Below, in pieces: positions 11,801 through 25,937 of a stretch of 64,000 bases of DNA. Source of the stretch: Stromatinia cepivora (taxonomy: Eukaryota; Ascomycota; Leotiomycetes; Helotiales; Sclerotiniaceae). The position numbers were made by a program, and so were the translations under genes. Numbering within the stretch: the stretch's first letter is position 1; the number at the start of each line of letters is the position of its first letter. The notes under the pieces were generated by a model. The model worked only from the letters and a program-made list of their open reading frames with translations, searched no databases and was not told the origin of the DNA. The stretch is from NCBI GenBank assembly GCA_014898415.1, contig RCTD01000005.1, forward strand, positions 744,001 to 808,000, given 5' to 3'.

Positions 11801-14800
11801 GGAACCGATCGACGGATTAGACCTTGGATCTCACGATCTATCATCTTAGTAGAGTTTTTGCTGACCACACGAGTCAACACCTTCTCCCACGAAAGTAGGG
11901 GTTGTTAAATTTGTAAATATATAATCACATATAATCGTCAACCCATTACAAATATGTAATAATGGTCAACTTATATATGGTAGGGATCATAAAGTGGGTA
12001 TTTTTGAGGGTATTTTTGAGGGTATTTTGAAAGGGAAAGAATGAATTTGATTGGATTAAGGTACATACATCAATGAATTCTGGCCAAACATCTCCTCCAT
12101 AAAAGTTTATATCTTCAAAATTATCAATAGTTTCACCCATTTTCAGCCTCCAAATTATCAACAAAAACCGCTTCATCTTCCAAAGCGTCATTGAAATATT
12201 GGCGCTCCCGCTCCCGCAAGCCTCAAAACGCTCTGTAAGGAATAATCGTACGACTTGCATCCTTCCACTAACATTTTGGCAAACTTCCGAGATCTAGATA
12301 GATCACTTGATAACCCTTGTCATATTACAATCCTGGATCATCCAGAATTTTTTCAAGCGCTTGTGAAGTTGTGCGGCCTGAACTAAATGTATGCAGCTTG
12401 TGATTGTGATATTAGGAATCTAGGACCTCAGTTATTTGAGAGAAAATTATGGTTAATTATGGCTAATTGTAGGAAGTGAGATATGAGCACGTGAAAAGGC
12501 CGGGTTGAAACGGCAAAGCTTCATCGGAAGTTCCACGAACGGGGCCCAGCGATTTGCAGTAAGAACTGATGGAGATCCCGTCCGAGCCCACCACTATATC
12601 GTTTCCAGCTTTGCTACTCGGCTTTGTCAAAATCTTGTCAAGTGAGACGCTTCAGTATGCTCATCCACGGAGGGAAGTTTGAGATGCAGACATCGATCGA
12701 GCGATAACCGTGGCTTGGCTTAAGGAGATTTTCCTTTATCCATTATCGTAAGCCACCATCTCTTATTGAAGTGCAACATTTGGGTATCGGGTATCAACGT
12801 AGAACTATAGAAGCTGGAGAAGAATTTCGGAGGACTGGACGAGTTTAAAAGGGAGAGAGGGAGATTCTTTGAAAGTTGACAGTTATTCAAGCTTCACCCA
12901 TACTTTACGTACTGTAGTTTCTCAAGCTTACACGAGTATTATTCTTTGTCCAGAATTTAATTGTAATCTACATACTTTGCGTACGCATCATGCTGTTAGC
13001 ACAACAACCACGGAGTACGGAGTAAGTCGTCCAATCTTTCTTTGGATCCGAGACAGTGGGGAGGATTTAGATCTTTGTCTATGGAGCACAAGGGTATTAA
13101 TCGGCGATCCCAGTGGCCCTGTCATCCATGAATGATGCTTGTGCGTTGCTGTAAGAATGAAAAGTGTGAGCATCATCAGGGGTTCTTTGTGCATCATGAA
13201 GCTCAACGAGGAAGTTTGCTCCGTTAAGAAAGAAAATATGCAAATCTCATACGGAGTACATATCGGAAATGTCTTAGTTAAAAAGTCCAAAAATTACTAA
13301 AATTGATATCCTAGCAAAGATGTCATTAAATAAAACCGTTGGGTTTCTAACAAGACCTATCCATGAATCTCACGTGGCGATGATGAACCTCCATATCAAC
13401 CTTTCTCTTGGTTTAATAAATGTGGGAAAACTTGAGCGACATAAATTTTGGATCTGATGGGCCAGAAATCCAACTAAGATTGTTCGAATCTTGGATCATT
13501 CCGATGAGATCAGCTCGTGTTCGGGGAAAAGTGTCACCAGGAGTGATTAACACCCATCTGTCAAAACCCCTGGTAATAGTAATTTTGATCTTCAGCAGTA
13601 GTGGATGAAAAAGTTGGTAGATACGATCTTCCAAAATAAAAAATAAGAAATGCAGGACAAATTTTACGTCTCAGATGATATCTAGCAAAATGTTGGAAAA
13701 GATTTAAAAAGTTATGACCTAATACGGGTGTACCTAATATGGGTGTGTGAATGAGATTGTTCTAATCCAAGCCACTGGGGGTTCGCTTGGAAATGGATCC
13801 CAACTTATTATACTCTGCAAAGTCACACGTGCGCTTCAACTGCTGCGAGCGTACGACGTCGATGCAAAGGCTGTAATGTAATCTGATTGGTCAAGACAGG
13901 AGGCGGATCGCTTGAGCGTGGGATCCCGAAACATGCAGCTGTCAAAGTATTCACCGGAACAACTTCAAGGTAGTAATCGTATGAGGTTTGTTCTAAGATG
14001 AAGCCCAAAGATACTTACACATTCATCAATCGGTTTAATCTAATCATCATTCCTCGAAATCTTCGTAAGATCCGAGCTTTATGATATTTAACGTTTTTTC
14101 AAAGTATGGACAACACATTTACTTGTTTGGCTTTGGGTTTTGGATCAACTAGCTGAATAAAAATCCTTCTGGATCATCTTGGCAAGGGAGATTCTTTGGT
14201 ACGGTATGAGGCTAGAGTTGCAGCATCTCCGTCGGTAAAGTACGTCGATGCGACGAATTGAGGTTAATATACAACGTCGCAGCGATAACCGCGACCACAA
14301 AGCTCAGGGGTGGAAATCTGCCGACGTCTGAATTAGGAAGATCTTCAATGCAATTTCTGCATCACCAAGGGTTTAATTGCCGACAATGGAAAAGAAATGT
14401 TGGTGTTGAGTCCGAAAATGGTAGATGTGTAATAAAAAAAAATTCTACTTAGTGCATGAGTTCATGACTGCCGTGACAGGTTTCATCGAGGTAATCAGTG
14501 CTGTTTTGGAGGACATCTTGGAAGCTGCAGCTAGTTAGTGAAAGTAATACCCTCACTGATGGAAGTACTGAGCCATGTATGGTCTCATCCCTTTTTCCAT
14601 CAGCCGACATTTTCTTAGCGACGCCCCTGTGAGACTATTGTCATTAAAGACTACAAAGGCAGAAATAAAGTCGGCAATATTATATAATAGGGAGTGATCT
14701 ACCATATAGACTTGCAGTAATTGACCTTCATTCTGTAATTAACGGACTAGCAGAATTTGGCTTGAAGAGGTCGAGCCTCAATAAGAAATTCAGACAATGC

Positions 14801-17040
14801 GAGAACAAATATTTTATTCTAGTCATTTATGCAGAGGAAAATATTCATTGTTCCAGTTTTCCATCCCAATAAAAGGTGAGATGGCAAGATTGAATGAAGT
14901 TGGCAGAAGCCCCGACATATTCGTGTGCCATGATAATGGCGAGGGGGCGGCAAGTTGCGGCAAGATATGGCGACTACCCGAATCTACAACGAAAATGAAA
15001 TAGGCAGAATAAGTTGTACAACATGAAAACTGAGGATAAATAACAAGCAGGTTTGTTGGTTTGTTGATTTGTCCGTCAGCACTTGGAACGGATCATGCAG
15101 ACCGTCAGACGTTACCTACTGAAGTAGTAAGTGGAGGCAATCCTGGAGGTTCAACAGAGACACGATACGTTTAAAGAGTGGATAGAAGAAGTTTACTGTA
15201 GGTTAATTCCAGGTAACACGATCTTGAGATATGCCGCGTATCTGGATACTGCACGTTTTGCAGGAGGAGATGTAGGAATTTGAAATTTTGATAGGCAGAT
15301 ATGTGGATACTGTATCATGCTTACGTGACTTGTTCAATCTTCATGCATTTGCACCAAGTAACTGATCCTATATCTCTCCAGAGTCCAGAGTACAACGAGA
15401 GATGGCCACGAAGGACTGCCAAGTAATAACTGTAAGACCAAAATTAAGTGCATCATCCATCCAGGGTCTCGATCGAGGTTGCATTAGTTCGGGGATTCCA
15501 ACCCACAAAATAAATGATATCCTGTCCGTATTGTAGATTGCAGAGCTCGTAAACGAGATGCAAATTGGTAACGGTTGGAAAACTTTAAAATGGCGACGGG
15601 ATTATCACAAGAAAATATGCAACGTAAAATAATAGGTAAGAATTTGAAGAGATGTGTATTTCTAATGATATTACTGGGGATCGGCCCCTCGATGTGATTC
15701 AGAAGTACAGATCTGAGTGATGATCTCAGCGATGTGATACAATCTAGAGAGTCCTGGAGATTTGAAATCCCAACGGTTCGTGCCATTAATAAGGTATTAC
15801 GAGTAGACTAATTGGGCAGGTTAGGTAGACATGCTGAGTGACTAGATAACGCCACGGATCTACCCCAATGTTGCTATAACCGTAAGCGATTAGACTGAGT
15901 ATATCTGACACTTTGAGTTCATCTGAGATAGGATCAAATCCGGAGTAAAAGATAACTTTTTTGTAGATAGTATTATTGTCATCATGTGTTTGATAGGGCT
16001 ACGGTTGTCATACGCGAATAAAATTCACAAATGAAGGGGCCAGAAACCCTCTCCTCCTTACTCTTTGTATATTGGTTGGCTTATTATATTTCACCTCCTC
16101 TAAGCATACATTTCTTCCGGTAATTAATGAAAATACGCATCACGTCGCGTCCTTCGATCGAACGTACCAATATGGAAGATCTAGAACTTTAACTTTCATC
16201 TTGGTGGAGGTCCTGTGACTCCTGTTGGCCCTAAACCCTAAACCTTTTCACAGCCTTCATCACCATTCCCTCTTCAAACCCATGTGTCAAATTCCCTCTT
16301 CTTAACCACCCCACGGCCCACAAATAAACCCCTCTCATTCATCTTTTTTCCCATCACACTGGAGACCCATATTAGCATCATGGGCCGACCCATGGTAAAC
16401 GTATGCAAGGATATGCAGTCTGCCACATCCACGCATCTTATTTACAATCCCTGTTGGCTCATCGTAAACTCGCAAATCTCAAGATTAGCTTGCCCCTCGT
16501 CTGGTCAAAAGATATTCGGATTTTAGATCCCATGTCGTTCGTCTACTTTAGACAAACGTCCCACCTGCAATTCAACTTAGATGTTAGTTTATCTGCATCT
16601 AGATACTACTATCCTATCCTGCAGTAGCGCGAGATTCAGATATTGAAACTAAATCATGAAAATAAGAATTATTATAAAAATTTCTACCACTCACTGGGTA
16701 GGAGATTTGCATCATGTTGATGAATGGCCTCCATGCCACCCACTCCTCTCCCATTTCTTGCTTTGCCGCTAATACCTTGATCCTTGGTGACGGTTTGGGT
16801 TCACAACTTAGCTACGACCCTGTATCTCTAGCATCATCCCACAGTTGAACCTAAAAAAGAAATCATACCTAAGAGTACCGGAAACTAAAAAGATCTCCTC
16901 CCTTAAACTAGCTCTATAGGGCTAAGAACAACAAGCCAAACTCTCACTAGCTCGACAAGTGACGGCTCGAATCCGCTCGATGAAGAGTTAATAGTAGTAC
17001 AGCACGATGCCGCTTCCTCCCACTCATCCCGCTCCACTAA
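5900..17040. other. 11 kb without a supportable gene
   Basis: No frame here has the length, domain content or intron signals of a real gene; the longest frames (about 8804-9205 and 7325-7639) resemble nothing and are probably chance. I see simple sequence: an ATA-rich run near 6055-6085, AAAG runs near 7600, and a 21-base poly-A at 9726-9746. Composition is ordinary rather than RIP-like. The block separates the unknown protein gene from the GATA-factor gene, so it may hold distal regulatory sequence or non-coding transcripts for the latter; that is inference. Confidence 0.5.
6797..6812. repeat. 16-bp perfect palindrome with a second dyad nearby
   Basis: GCGTAATGCATTACGC reads the same on both strands. 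About 40 bp downstream (6855-6871) is an imperfect dyad, CGATGC-GTCAT-GCATCG. Together they could be a binding site for dimeric regulators, but a palindrome of this size is expected about once by chance in 64 kb. Confidence 0.3.
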
Positions 17041-17043
17041 CCT

Positions 17044-18245
17044 TATATACTACTTACAGCTACGACTACAACAACTCCTTCCTTCTCTTCACATAAAATA
17101 TTCTTATTCAGCAGTTCAACGAAGCTCGATTTATAGAATTGTATTTTTGCTCTTCTACCTTACTTTTTTGGTATTTCGCTAGCTTTACAGTTTTTGCGGT
17201 TCTTATCTTATGTTCCCATTATTATCCTATCATTTGCCTTACCAAACTTCGAGAAGCTCACCTGCCCTGTTGTGTACCTCGTTCCTCCTTCCACACTTCC
17301 ACAAGCCTTTACACCGAACGAAACCCTAATCGAGCAAGAAAAAGAGAGGAACCAGCCTCCACACTGTTTACAGCCCACTGCTCTCTCTTCCTTTTCTTCA
17401 CTCCTTCCATTCCTTCCACATCATCAAAACATTGATCGTCCCCGCGTTCGATTGATCTTCACTCTCCAAGCATACATACCAGATCCCGTATTTTATACTT
17501 GAGCTTTTACTTCCATCCTCATCAACATTAACTTGGAGCCAATTGGATTATATTTTGCCTCTGGTTTATGGACCTAATGCTTCTATTTGGATTTTGAACT
17601 CTACGTACGCTACAGAAAAATTCTGGTTCAGATCCAAAAGGTCTCACTATATTCAGACGGGCTTTTCCCCTCCAATCTCTCATCTGTGTAATCCAGTCTC
17701 ACTCTTCGAACAAAGTATATCGGGATAGCCGCGCTCAGTTCACATTCTTGAAACAAATCTGCTATTCCATTCTCACCATTTGCGCCGTCCAAAATTACAT
17801 ACATACACAAAAGACCTGTGGTTGGCATCAGGTAACGCATCGATTGCCTTCCTTTGAGACCTTTGATAGAGTCGACAGCAATCGACCGAGTGTATACACA
17901 TAGACATACACCATAAATCACAAGTTCAACCTCTTTGTCAATTCGATCCTCGGTCATCAAAATTTAGCCAGGGCAATCTGGAAGGTTAGATTTTCCTTTC
18001 AGCCGCACGCCAATTGACCGTTCTACTCTTGATCCTCAAAATCGATTACATTCCGGTCAGTGCTTAAGCAACACCAAAAGAAATTGTACAGAAAGTACTC
18101 GAGCTGAGGGCAATTCGCAGATGCTTAGGTGAACAGGTGTTACGGTAGCACAAACGTCGGAACCGGAAGAGTACGATATCATTTCACGCATGTTTCCGAG
18201 CATCTAATCTGTTCAGATTCGAGTGAAATACTTCCAGATCTTGCA
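17044..18245 (+). promoter_or_regulatory. Probable promoter and long 5' leader of the GATA-factor gene
   Basis: A TATATA sequence at 17044-17049 is followed by CT-rich DNA typical of fungal start sites, suggesting transcription from about 17100 and a leader of roughly 1.1 kb. The leader would contain upstream ORFs, including one of 39 codons at 17210-17329 (MFPLLSYHLP start) and a 9-codon one near 17570. The TATA placement and leader length are inferred from sequence, not mapped. Confidence 0.45.
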
Positions 18246-19881
18246 ATGGAGGGCGCGGAAAGTGGCAGTAGGTCAAGGTCAGTTTTTCTTGGTTCACTAA
18301 GACGCTGAATTCTTTTGAAGCTAATGCTAGTTCAACATAACCCAAGCTGACATTCATATATCATTAGTGGCATCCTCTCCATCATGAATCGCGAACATAT
18401 CGAGCGTATTAATACGGACACACGATACATACAATCAAACCCAATGGCTGCACCGATAACTGCCAGTCCCGCGTCCGCTCACTACTCAAATGGTGCACCA
18501 TACTCCGCAGGGTGGCCCGGTTCTTCACACACCGGCCTGATATCTCCCCCAGAGTCGCGGAGGACGTCGAATGACAAAGCGCCGCCGCATCCCTTGCAGA
18601 CCAATACCCATCGACAGTCTTTACCATCGATACAGGAAGCTCTAAGTAGTACCTCCACCAAGCCTGGTCCTTATGCTTCACCTGTATCTGCCTCTGCGCC
18701 GCCCTCGCATCCGCAGATTCCCTACTCTCAAACGCAGGTATTGCCGCCGCCACGAACATATGAGCAGGGAACTTTTCAATCGTCTCAGTCACGGCAACCC
18801 TCTCCTCCGGTGCCTATTCAACCACCGCCTTTCTCGCGCCCAGATTTGGATTCAAGGAGCTTCGCCGAGCCAAGGAGACAATCGTTATTACACCCTTCAA
18901 CCTCACAACCTCCGCCTGCCAACTCTTACGCAGCGCCCAGATATGAGGCTCCTAGATACGAACAGGAGCCAAGAGTTGCGGAACGGTTCGTCGAAAGATC
19001 GATGAATGAATATGGTCAGCCATCTCCGTTGCATAATCAACACCCCTATGGGAACGCTTCGGCCCAACCAGTTCACCCTTCTCATCCTCCACCACAAGCG
19101 CAAGGTTACCCACAGCCACCTTATCCACCACGAGATGATAGAGACCTGGGCGGTCCTGGGTATAAAAGCTATAAAAGTCAGAATGAGCCGTTCAGTCAAG
19201 GTTTAAAGCGACAACTTGAAGTGTGGGACGTGGATAATAATTTAGCCCAAGTCGGTCTCCACTTAATTTTCATTCTACTAAGATTTACTAACTAATTGAT
19301 CGAAGATAAATGTATCTAGCACTTCTTTACAGGAATGGTCACGCCATTTCCACGCAATTAGCCAAGAACAACCACGCTCTCACATTGCAATCCCGGAAAG
19401 ATCGCCCGACCGCAGGGCCATTGAAGAGATGTTAATTCACGGCAACCGAGTTGTATCTTGCCTTCATCGCATGTTAGATACCGCCGTACAGCAGCAGCAT
19501 GCGGCGGACGAGCAATCTCGGGGTGCAAGGTTAGCTCCGGATTACGATGATGAAAGCATTTATGGCGATGATAGACATCATCAGAATTTTGGTGGGCCAG
19601 ATAACAAAAAACGTCGAGGGGTACGTATTTTTCCAATTCGTGCTGCACAGAAATTTCTAACGATTGAACAGCGTGCTGCGCCACCAGGTAGATGTCACAG
19701 CTGCAACAGAGCGGAGACTCCCGAGTGGAGAAGGGGACCAGATGGAGCCCGGACGCTTTGCAACGCATGTGGGTTACATTATGCGAAACTTACCCGCAAA
19801 AACACGATGAAGCAGTCACAAGGCTCAACTGGATCATCACTTCGACCCAAATCGTCGGAGGATCATTCACCACGGTCATAA
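18246..19881 (+). CDS. nsdD: GATA zinc-finger transcription factor, NsdD/SUB-1/LTF1 type
   Basis: Predicted 479 aa in four exons: 18246-18277, 18368-19250, 19306-19620, 19672-19881. The N-terminal two thirds are Pro/Ser/Gln-rich and probably disordered. A conserved region follows (EWSRHFHAISQEQPRSHIAI; EEMLIHGNRVVSCLHRML), then one C-terminal GATA finger with Cys418, Cys421, Cys440 and Cys443 (C-X2-C-X18-C-X2-C, PEWRRGPDGARTLCNACGLH). This finger plus the preceding RAAPPGRCHSCN is characteristic of the NsdD family, nuclear DNA-binding regulators of sexual and asexual development and, in Botrytis (LTF1), of light and stress responses. The start at 18246 gives a short first exon joined in frame; an internal Met at 18384 is the alternative. 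Donors GTCAGT and GTCGGT are weak, but branch sites (CTGAC, ACTAAC) are good. The last intron, 51 nt, has no stop and keeps frame if retained. Confidence 0.92.
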
Positions 19882-22800
19882 CCTATTCAGCAACGCCTCC
19901 GAAGCGAAAGGTACATTACCGAAGCACAAATCTAATGTATAAAAGTATTTAGCGTCACAGAGCATGAAGATCTCTCGCGATCGTCAACATGGAGTTACGG
20001 AGACTTTTGATCGGAGGATCACGGGAGCAGGAAAATTCGTATAATTACACGTCTTTTAGGGCGTAGAGAACACATATTGGTTTTGTTCAAGGGTGACGCA
20101 TACCAGGGGCATTTTGGCATATTGGTACTCGCGTTTGAAGAAAGGGTTTCACCTATCTGCTATTTTTTGAGGGTAGCGGAAGCATTTGAATAATTTGCTC
20201 CAAGGCGTTACGGTTTGATTTTTTTTATGGCTACGGCTATGGGTACAACAAAGAGTTTCGAGACTCTGGTTTGGCATCTGCATAAGATGGCGTTTTTTTA
20301 TATTCCCACTTGCCAGATGTGGAGTTTTGAGTAGCACTAAAATGTGCGTATAACTCGGGTCGTGGGATCTGGATTTGGGGCAGGATCTCTTTTTATACCA
20401 TTTTATATCATTTTTTATACCTACTGCTTATCTTTCTTATAATATATGATTTTGGGCACTTGGGTTTCTGGAAGACGCGCATAGTTTGATACTGGGTTCA
20501 TTTAGGGATTCATTATACAGGTTACATTCATTAGGATTGAGCTGGGCTTATGCTGGTGGTGGGGACAAATCTAAGGAATGGTACACATTGCGGTATATAG
20601 GCTGGTTTGGGTTGAAAGCTTGGAATTATGAGATTCAGCACGGAAGAGGATACAAAAGAAGCAAACAGGCATGCATTTCAACGGACGTTGTTTCGGCGGC
20701 ACAACGTAGAAGTGGCCGTATAGAAGGGAACGGGAGGGACGGGTGATCTTGCATCTGAATCTGATCTGATCTAACACTGATCCTTAGCTCTTACTTGCTT
20801 GTCAGATGAGTGGACCACGGATCGTAACTGATCTTAGTGGCGTACAACTATTCAATAATCGAGGTACAAGGGGATGGGCTGGGATAAATCAGAAGATAGC
20901 ATTGGACAGAGCAAGACAAGACGGCAATGAAAGGAATTAAAGAAGATAATGTCTAGAAATTTTCAGCTGCCTTATCCATTCCTGTGTGCGTATTATGCGC
21001 TGTGCGCTGTATTGTGCTTTGTTGTGTTTTAAGTTTTATTTGAATTCCTGTGTAGGGTAGGTAAGGTGGGGTTCTTTTGATGCTGATTATGCTCACTGTC
21101 TTCGATCGTCAGCATTTGTGGAACAGGGATCACAGATCGATCCTTTTTTAAGGGGATGTGCGTATCGTGAATGATGCAGAAATGGAACCCCAAAAATTCG
21201 GGGCCAGGACCAAAGCGGCGGGTCCTAGACTCCTGGTTCCTCCCACCTGAATACATGGATTTGACCGAGCGGCATGTTCGTGCGAGCTTGCTGGCTTGCT
21301 GAATGCTTGCTAAGATGAAATGTGATCCAGGACCAGATGGCGGTGATGGTTTTAGGGGTGGTCACGTAGGTGGGGGGGGTGGAGATCGAGTTTTTAGTAT
21401 GGGCCGGAGGTGGTACGAACTTTGTTTAGAGTGCACGGGGAAAGTGGAAAAGGTACTGCTGTGTGTGTGATCGGTACCGTATATGGTTGTCACCTGCATG
21501 AGCTACGATAGTCGGTTCTTGGGGAAAAAAAATTCAGGGGGATTGAAAAGGGTTGGTACACGTTGACTTCAAATTGGTTTTGGATATTATGTTACTGAAC
21601 TGTGCGGTACGCTACAGTAAATATTTATGGTTATGGGATTAGTAGGAGGGAATTGGTAGGAGCTAGATAGAGGGCAGTGCAGTGTGACTAGATACTTGCA
21701 TGCTTTGTTAGGCGGTACAATTGCTTGGCTGTGATGAAGATGCTACTTATGTACCAGTAGGCATCTGAAGATTTTCATGATTCATCGGCACGACTTTTGC
21801 AGAAGACAACGTAAAACATGTATACTAACTAGCATCATCGTGCAGATTCATGAGTGTTAGACGCTGTGTATGTACAGATGAATACAAATCGGTGGGCATA
21901 TAGATCTCTAGTTTGATGTTCCAAAACCACTTGCTTGAATATACAGGTTTGTTTGGCAATTCAGGAGTAGAACATACTGACTGAGACTAGTCTTTATCCT
22001 GGGAGTCATGAGTGTGTTACTTGAGTGACATTCTCATATTAAAGGCGAGAAGGCTTTATCAGCAATACATATGCATACAGTTGTATCTGTATGTGTGAAG
22101 TTGGGTTTCGAGAATGCCGGCACATACATTGGGAAATATGCGGGTTTCCGGATGATGGGCTGCAGAAACGGAGAGGCGAGAAGGGGGTTATCTTTCTGAT
22201 GTATGTAATGGAATCGATCGGATCGGAGAAGAAGATTCCGTGTGAGGGATGCGTTGTGATTTTTTATGTTGTGAGATGATCCAGTAGGGTTAGGAGAATA
22301 GGTGAGGGGTAGAGTATGGTGGATGCCAATGGAAAGATATGTTGTGGAGGGCTCTATTGGCTTGTGACGAAGGGGTTCTATAAAAAAGAAGGTTGAGCTT
22401 TGTGTTCATAATTTTTTCGTTTTGAATATTCAGAAAATAACAGAGCTAGTGGATAAAGAAGGGTTCAAGAAAATATGTACAGCAAAGACTATCCGTTCGC
22501 ACTTAACACTCTAGCCACCACCAATCAAAAATATGTAATATAAAATTGCTCACACCCTTTCAATTTTAAGGGTGATAAACACAAACAAAAAGAGTTTAGG
22601 ATTTCCGATGTGAAGGTACACGGCAGATACTGTAGCTGGGCACATTTACCTAAGTAAGCCAAGCGCAGCGAAGCTATGTAAAGCACACTAGAGATTACAA
22701 GCACTAGCGTACTCAATCTGCACTCGTGCATATGCTTTGTAACATCAGGAAATTAAACGTGATTCTGTAGGCTCCCTAAGTGCAGATGCAGATGAACACG

Positions 22801-25800
22801 AGGTTTGTTATATGTGTAGAAACGGTTAGGTGCAAAGCCAGCAATCTGCGTCAGGTGGGAAAACGTGTCAGTGAAATTTGCGGAGACTTCGGAGGACTCT
22901 CAGATCGGGGATCTCAGTTCGTGTCACTTGGTGTGGTACAGAGATACGGTATGTTGTTGGGATGGCGATTTGAGATGGTGGAGTGAGCGATGAACATGCT
23001 CGTGATCTACTTTGGTAGGTAGGATGGACTTTTCTCGGAGACTCGGATTTTGCATTGAATAATGAGGTAACCCCGAGCTGCGTATATCGAGCGTCATCAA
23101 AGCCAATGCATAGGACCGTCTAAATATATTTTTCCGATGTTCATTAATAGAACAAAATCGTGGTTGCCAGTAGCAGTCCAACCAACTGGACCTTCAACCC
23201 CAACAATTTTATGATTCGTGATAGTATACCATGTATTTAGACAGTACAACTCGATCGCTCCGGATCTTAGTACGATATCTGGTAAGAGGTGCCAGGTTAC
23301 ATATGTTTAGGCTGTTTTTCTGGTTTGGCTGTTTTCGGCTCCCCTGTGTCCTCGAGTACTCTTCATCTCAAAACTTTGTAGATCTAGCTTTAGATTGAAA
23401 AAGATCTGCATGTAGTACTGGTGATACTTCAAGGGTTCCTTCGCCTAAAATTGTTTGACTCTTCTTGTCTTAGATCGTTTGTCTCAGATCTAAGACTTGG
23501 ACCAGAACTATCGTTGTACTCATTATAAAACCAGTGCAGATCTAATGTGTCATTGTGCGGGTATACATTTTGATCGTGTCTTGCATTTTCGAATTGACTT
23601 TGTGGCAAGGATGGCTAACAATTTAAGATGCACCCTTAAATTATCAGAGAAGGCGTGAATTCATCCACCGTGTCATTTATTGCCCTTGGTAGCTTAGGTT
23701 CAAGCTCGAATCACTCCAGCATTATTTGAAGCTACTGATAGTGCCTTTAAAAAGTCGACTCATTCTTCTGGTATAGGTTGTACAATGACAGGCGCTACAT
23801 CCTTCAAGGTATTGTAGCCATCTAGGCATAACAGCCAATGATATTATCGGTACAGAAACACAGCCGGATTTCATTGTGTTCACGTAAAACTTCCTAATAC
23901 AATCTATATACCGCATTAAACAGCCTTGAACGTATCGGTGATCTGATTCGCTTTTATGACTGAAGGACGATGGCTACACTACAGTCCACCAGATTAGTGG
24001 CTGCCATACTAGATGCCGTCCACCAACTAGATTATGGCTGTTTGAGACATCTTCAGATGTTGTTTTGAGCCTGAAATACCCAAAGCCCGGCGCCAAAGAA
24101 CGTGATAACTTCAGCACTACCAAGTTATTGTTGAGTGCATGCCACGGACTATGTCATTGGCTGGAAATCAATGACATACATTTTTTGGGGGGGGGGGGGG
24201 GAAATGCCTGCAGGTGGAACATACGAGGTTTGCCCTCATTCTGCGAGAACTATTGATGCCGCTGAATAAATGCATGATTAGCATTAATGAAAGGACATAC
24301 CGGAATAACAACACTTTCGTAAGAGAATCGAGGGATTGTATTCCACAGAAATACGCTGTGGCTAATTATTACTAGTCTGCACTGAACAGCTATATATGAG
24401 AGAAAGACTATCAGATATTTACTAGCAATGTCCGTGACAATTACAAAGGAACGGCATTAGATGCCAGCCAGCAAACCTTCGACGAGAATACTACCTGAGA
24501 TTCTCTAGTATATTAGCAACATCGTGGGGGCATCCAAATACGGACCTATTGTACGAGAGCATCTAATTGAATGAAGAGTGCTCGAGCGACAAGACTCCTG
24601 GTCGTTATTCTAAGCCAGGAGGATTCAATGTGAAAATGAAGACTAATTCAGATGAGACGATATTCTCCCGGGGTTCAGTATTTTGAATCATTTAACTAAG
24701 ATGTGAATCGCCCATAACAATTGGCTTTTGATTGTGTTACTTTATTTGAATCTGTGCCTTCCACTTAGCTGGCATAAATTGCTGTCTGAGGCTGATGGGA
24801 AATTCATGAAGAGGGCCCAGGATGGAGTACTATTCTCTAAAACCATCTATGCCGTTTTCTACGCTCTAAGTTTAATCAAAAACTATGCCATGAATAATGC
24901 TATCCTGCGCACTTCTGAGCACTCGCATCGAAAATAAGGACAATCATAGTTCTAAGATCAAAGGAGCCAAATTCCGTCGTTCAACTCATAATTTGAGGCG
25001 CATTTACCCGTCCACGCCATTGCCTCAAAAATGGCATAGAAACCTGACTCGGTGTCCAAGAGGGACAAGATTCAGCTCCATCTGGTAAATTTGTATTGTG
25101 CCATCATCATAATCACGCCTAACGCAATTCCGAGAGTTCAAAGCTGTTCCTTGACAGCTGTATACAGTCGCCACTGATACGGCCCGCCCGTACTTCAGGA
25201 TTCTTGACTTGAGTTTAATGACTTTCAAATCATCTCATCAATATTTTATCTATCCGCTGAAGAAAAATACGCATTGCTAGATATGGTAGTTGAGACTCAA
25301 GTACTCCAAGTATGCATTTCGCCAATAACTGATAAACTATTATTGTTATTGGTATGGGGAGATATCCGAATATCAACATGGATACTAATATCACATAGAT
25401 CTAGAGACTCAGGTCTACCCTAGTAGAAAGTCTGCCATATCTATATCACGATGTCTTGTGGTGCAACTGTAAATCAATTTGATGTGATGATGTGTGTGTG
25501 GCTAATGAATGAATCAGCCACAAGAGAAAGCCACCACGCTGCAGCATCCGCACTTGCCCAGAGTTGCAGTGAGCCGGTCGAGACCGACACCCCCACTATA
25601 TCATCACAATTAGTAAACAGCCTTACAAATACATCAATACGCTAATTCTGTCTCCGAGGGCTGTCGAGATTTTCCTCTGGAATATCTGCTGGATATGTTA
25701 AAGCATCAAAGAGGAGAAAGAAGCCACTGAAGCCACTGGATACCTTTCCCCGAGACAGCATCCAAATCCAATATTGCGCAACCGATAAGGATCGACGGGA

Positions 25801-25937
25801 TCATGAAGCTGTGATAACGCCGTACAAAGTGGCCCATCGAGTCCTGGACATAAGAAATATCAAAACCCCTTGGCAGTCAATTGCGAACTTTTCATCACCC
25901 AGAGAAAATCCCCTGTGCGTGCCTCGAGTCTTCAGAT
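19882..25937. other. 6 kb without a supportable gene
   Basis: Only short, unrelated frames occur on both strands. Recognisable items are a run of 15 G after six T at 24181-24201 and scattered AT-rich 3'-flank-like sequence just after the GATA gene. An ATG-led 64-codon frame at 25451-25645 lies about 300 bp upstream of the next gene and might be an upstream ORF if transcription begins that far away. I see no transposon ends, tRNA or conserved protein. Confidence 0.5.

Noticed and set aside
16960..16990. Sequence resembling a tRNA B-box (GGCTCGAATCC)
   Set aside because: No matching A-box spacing and no acceptor or T-stem pairing around it.
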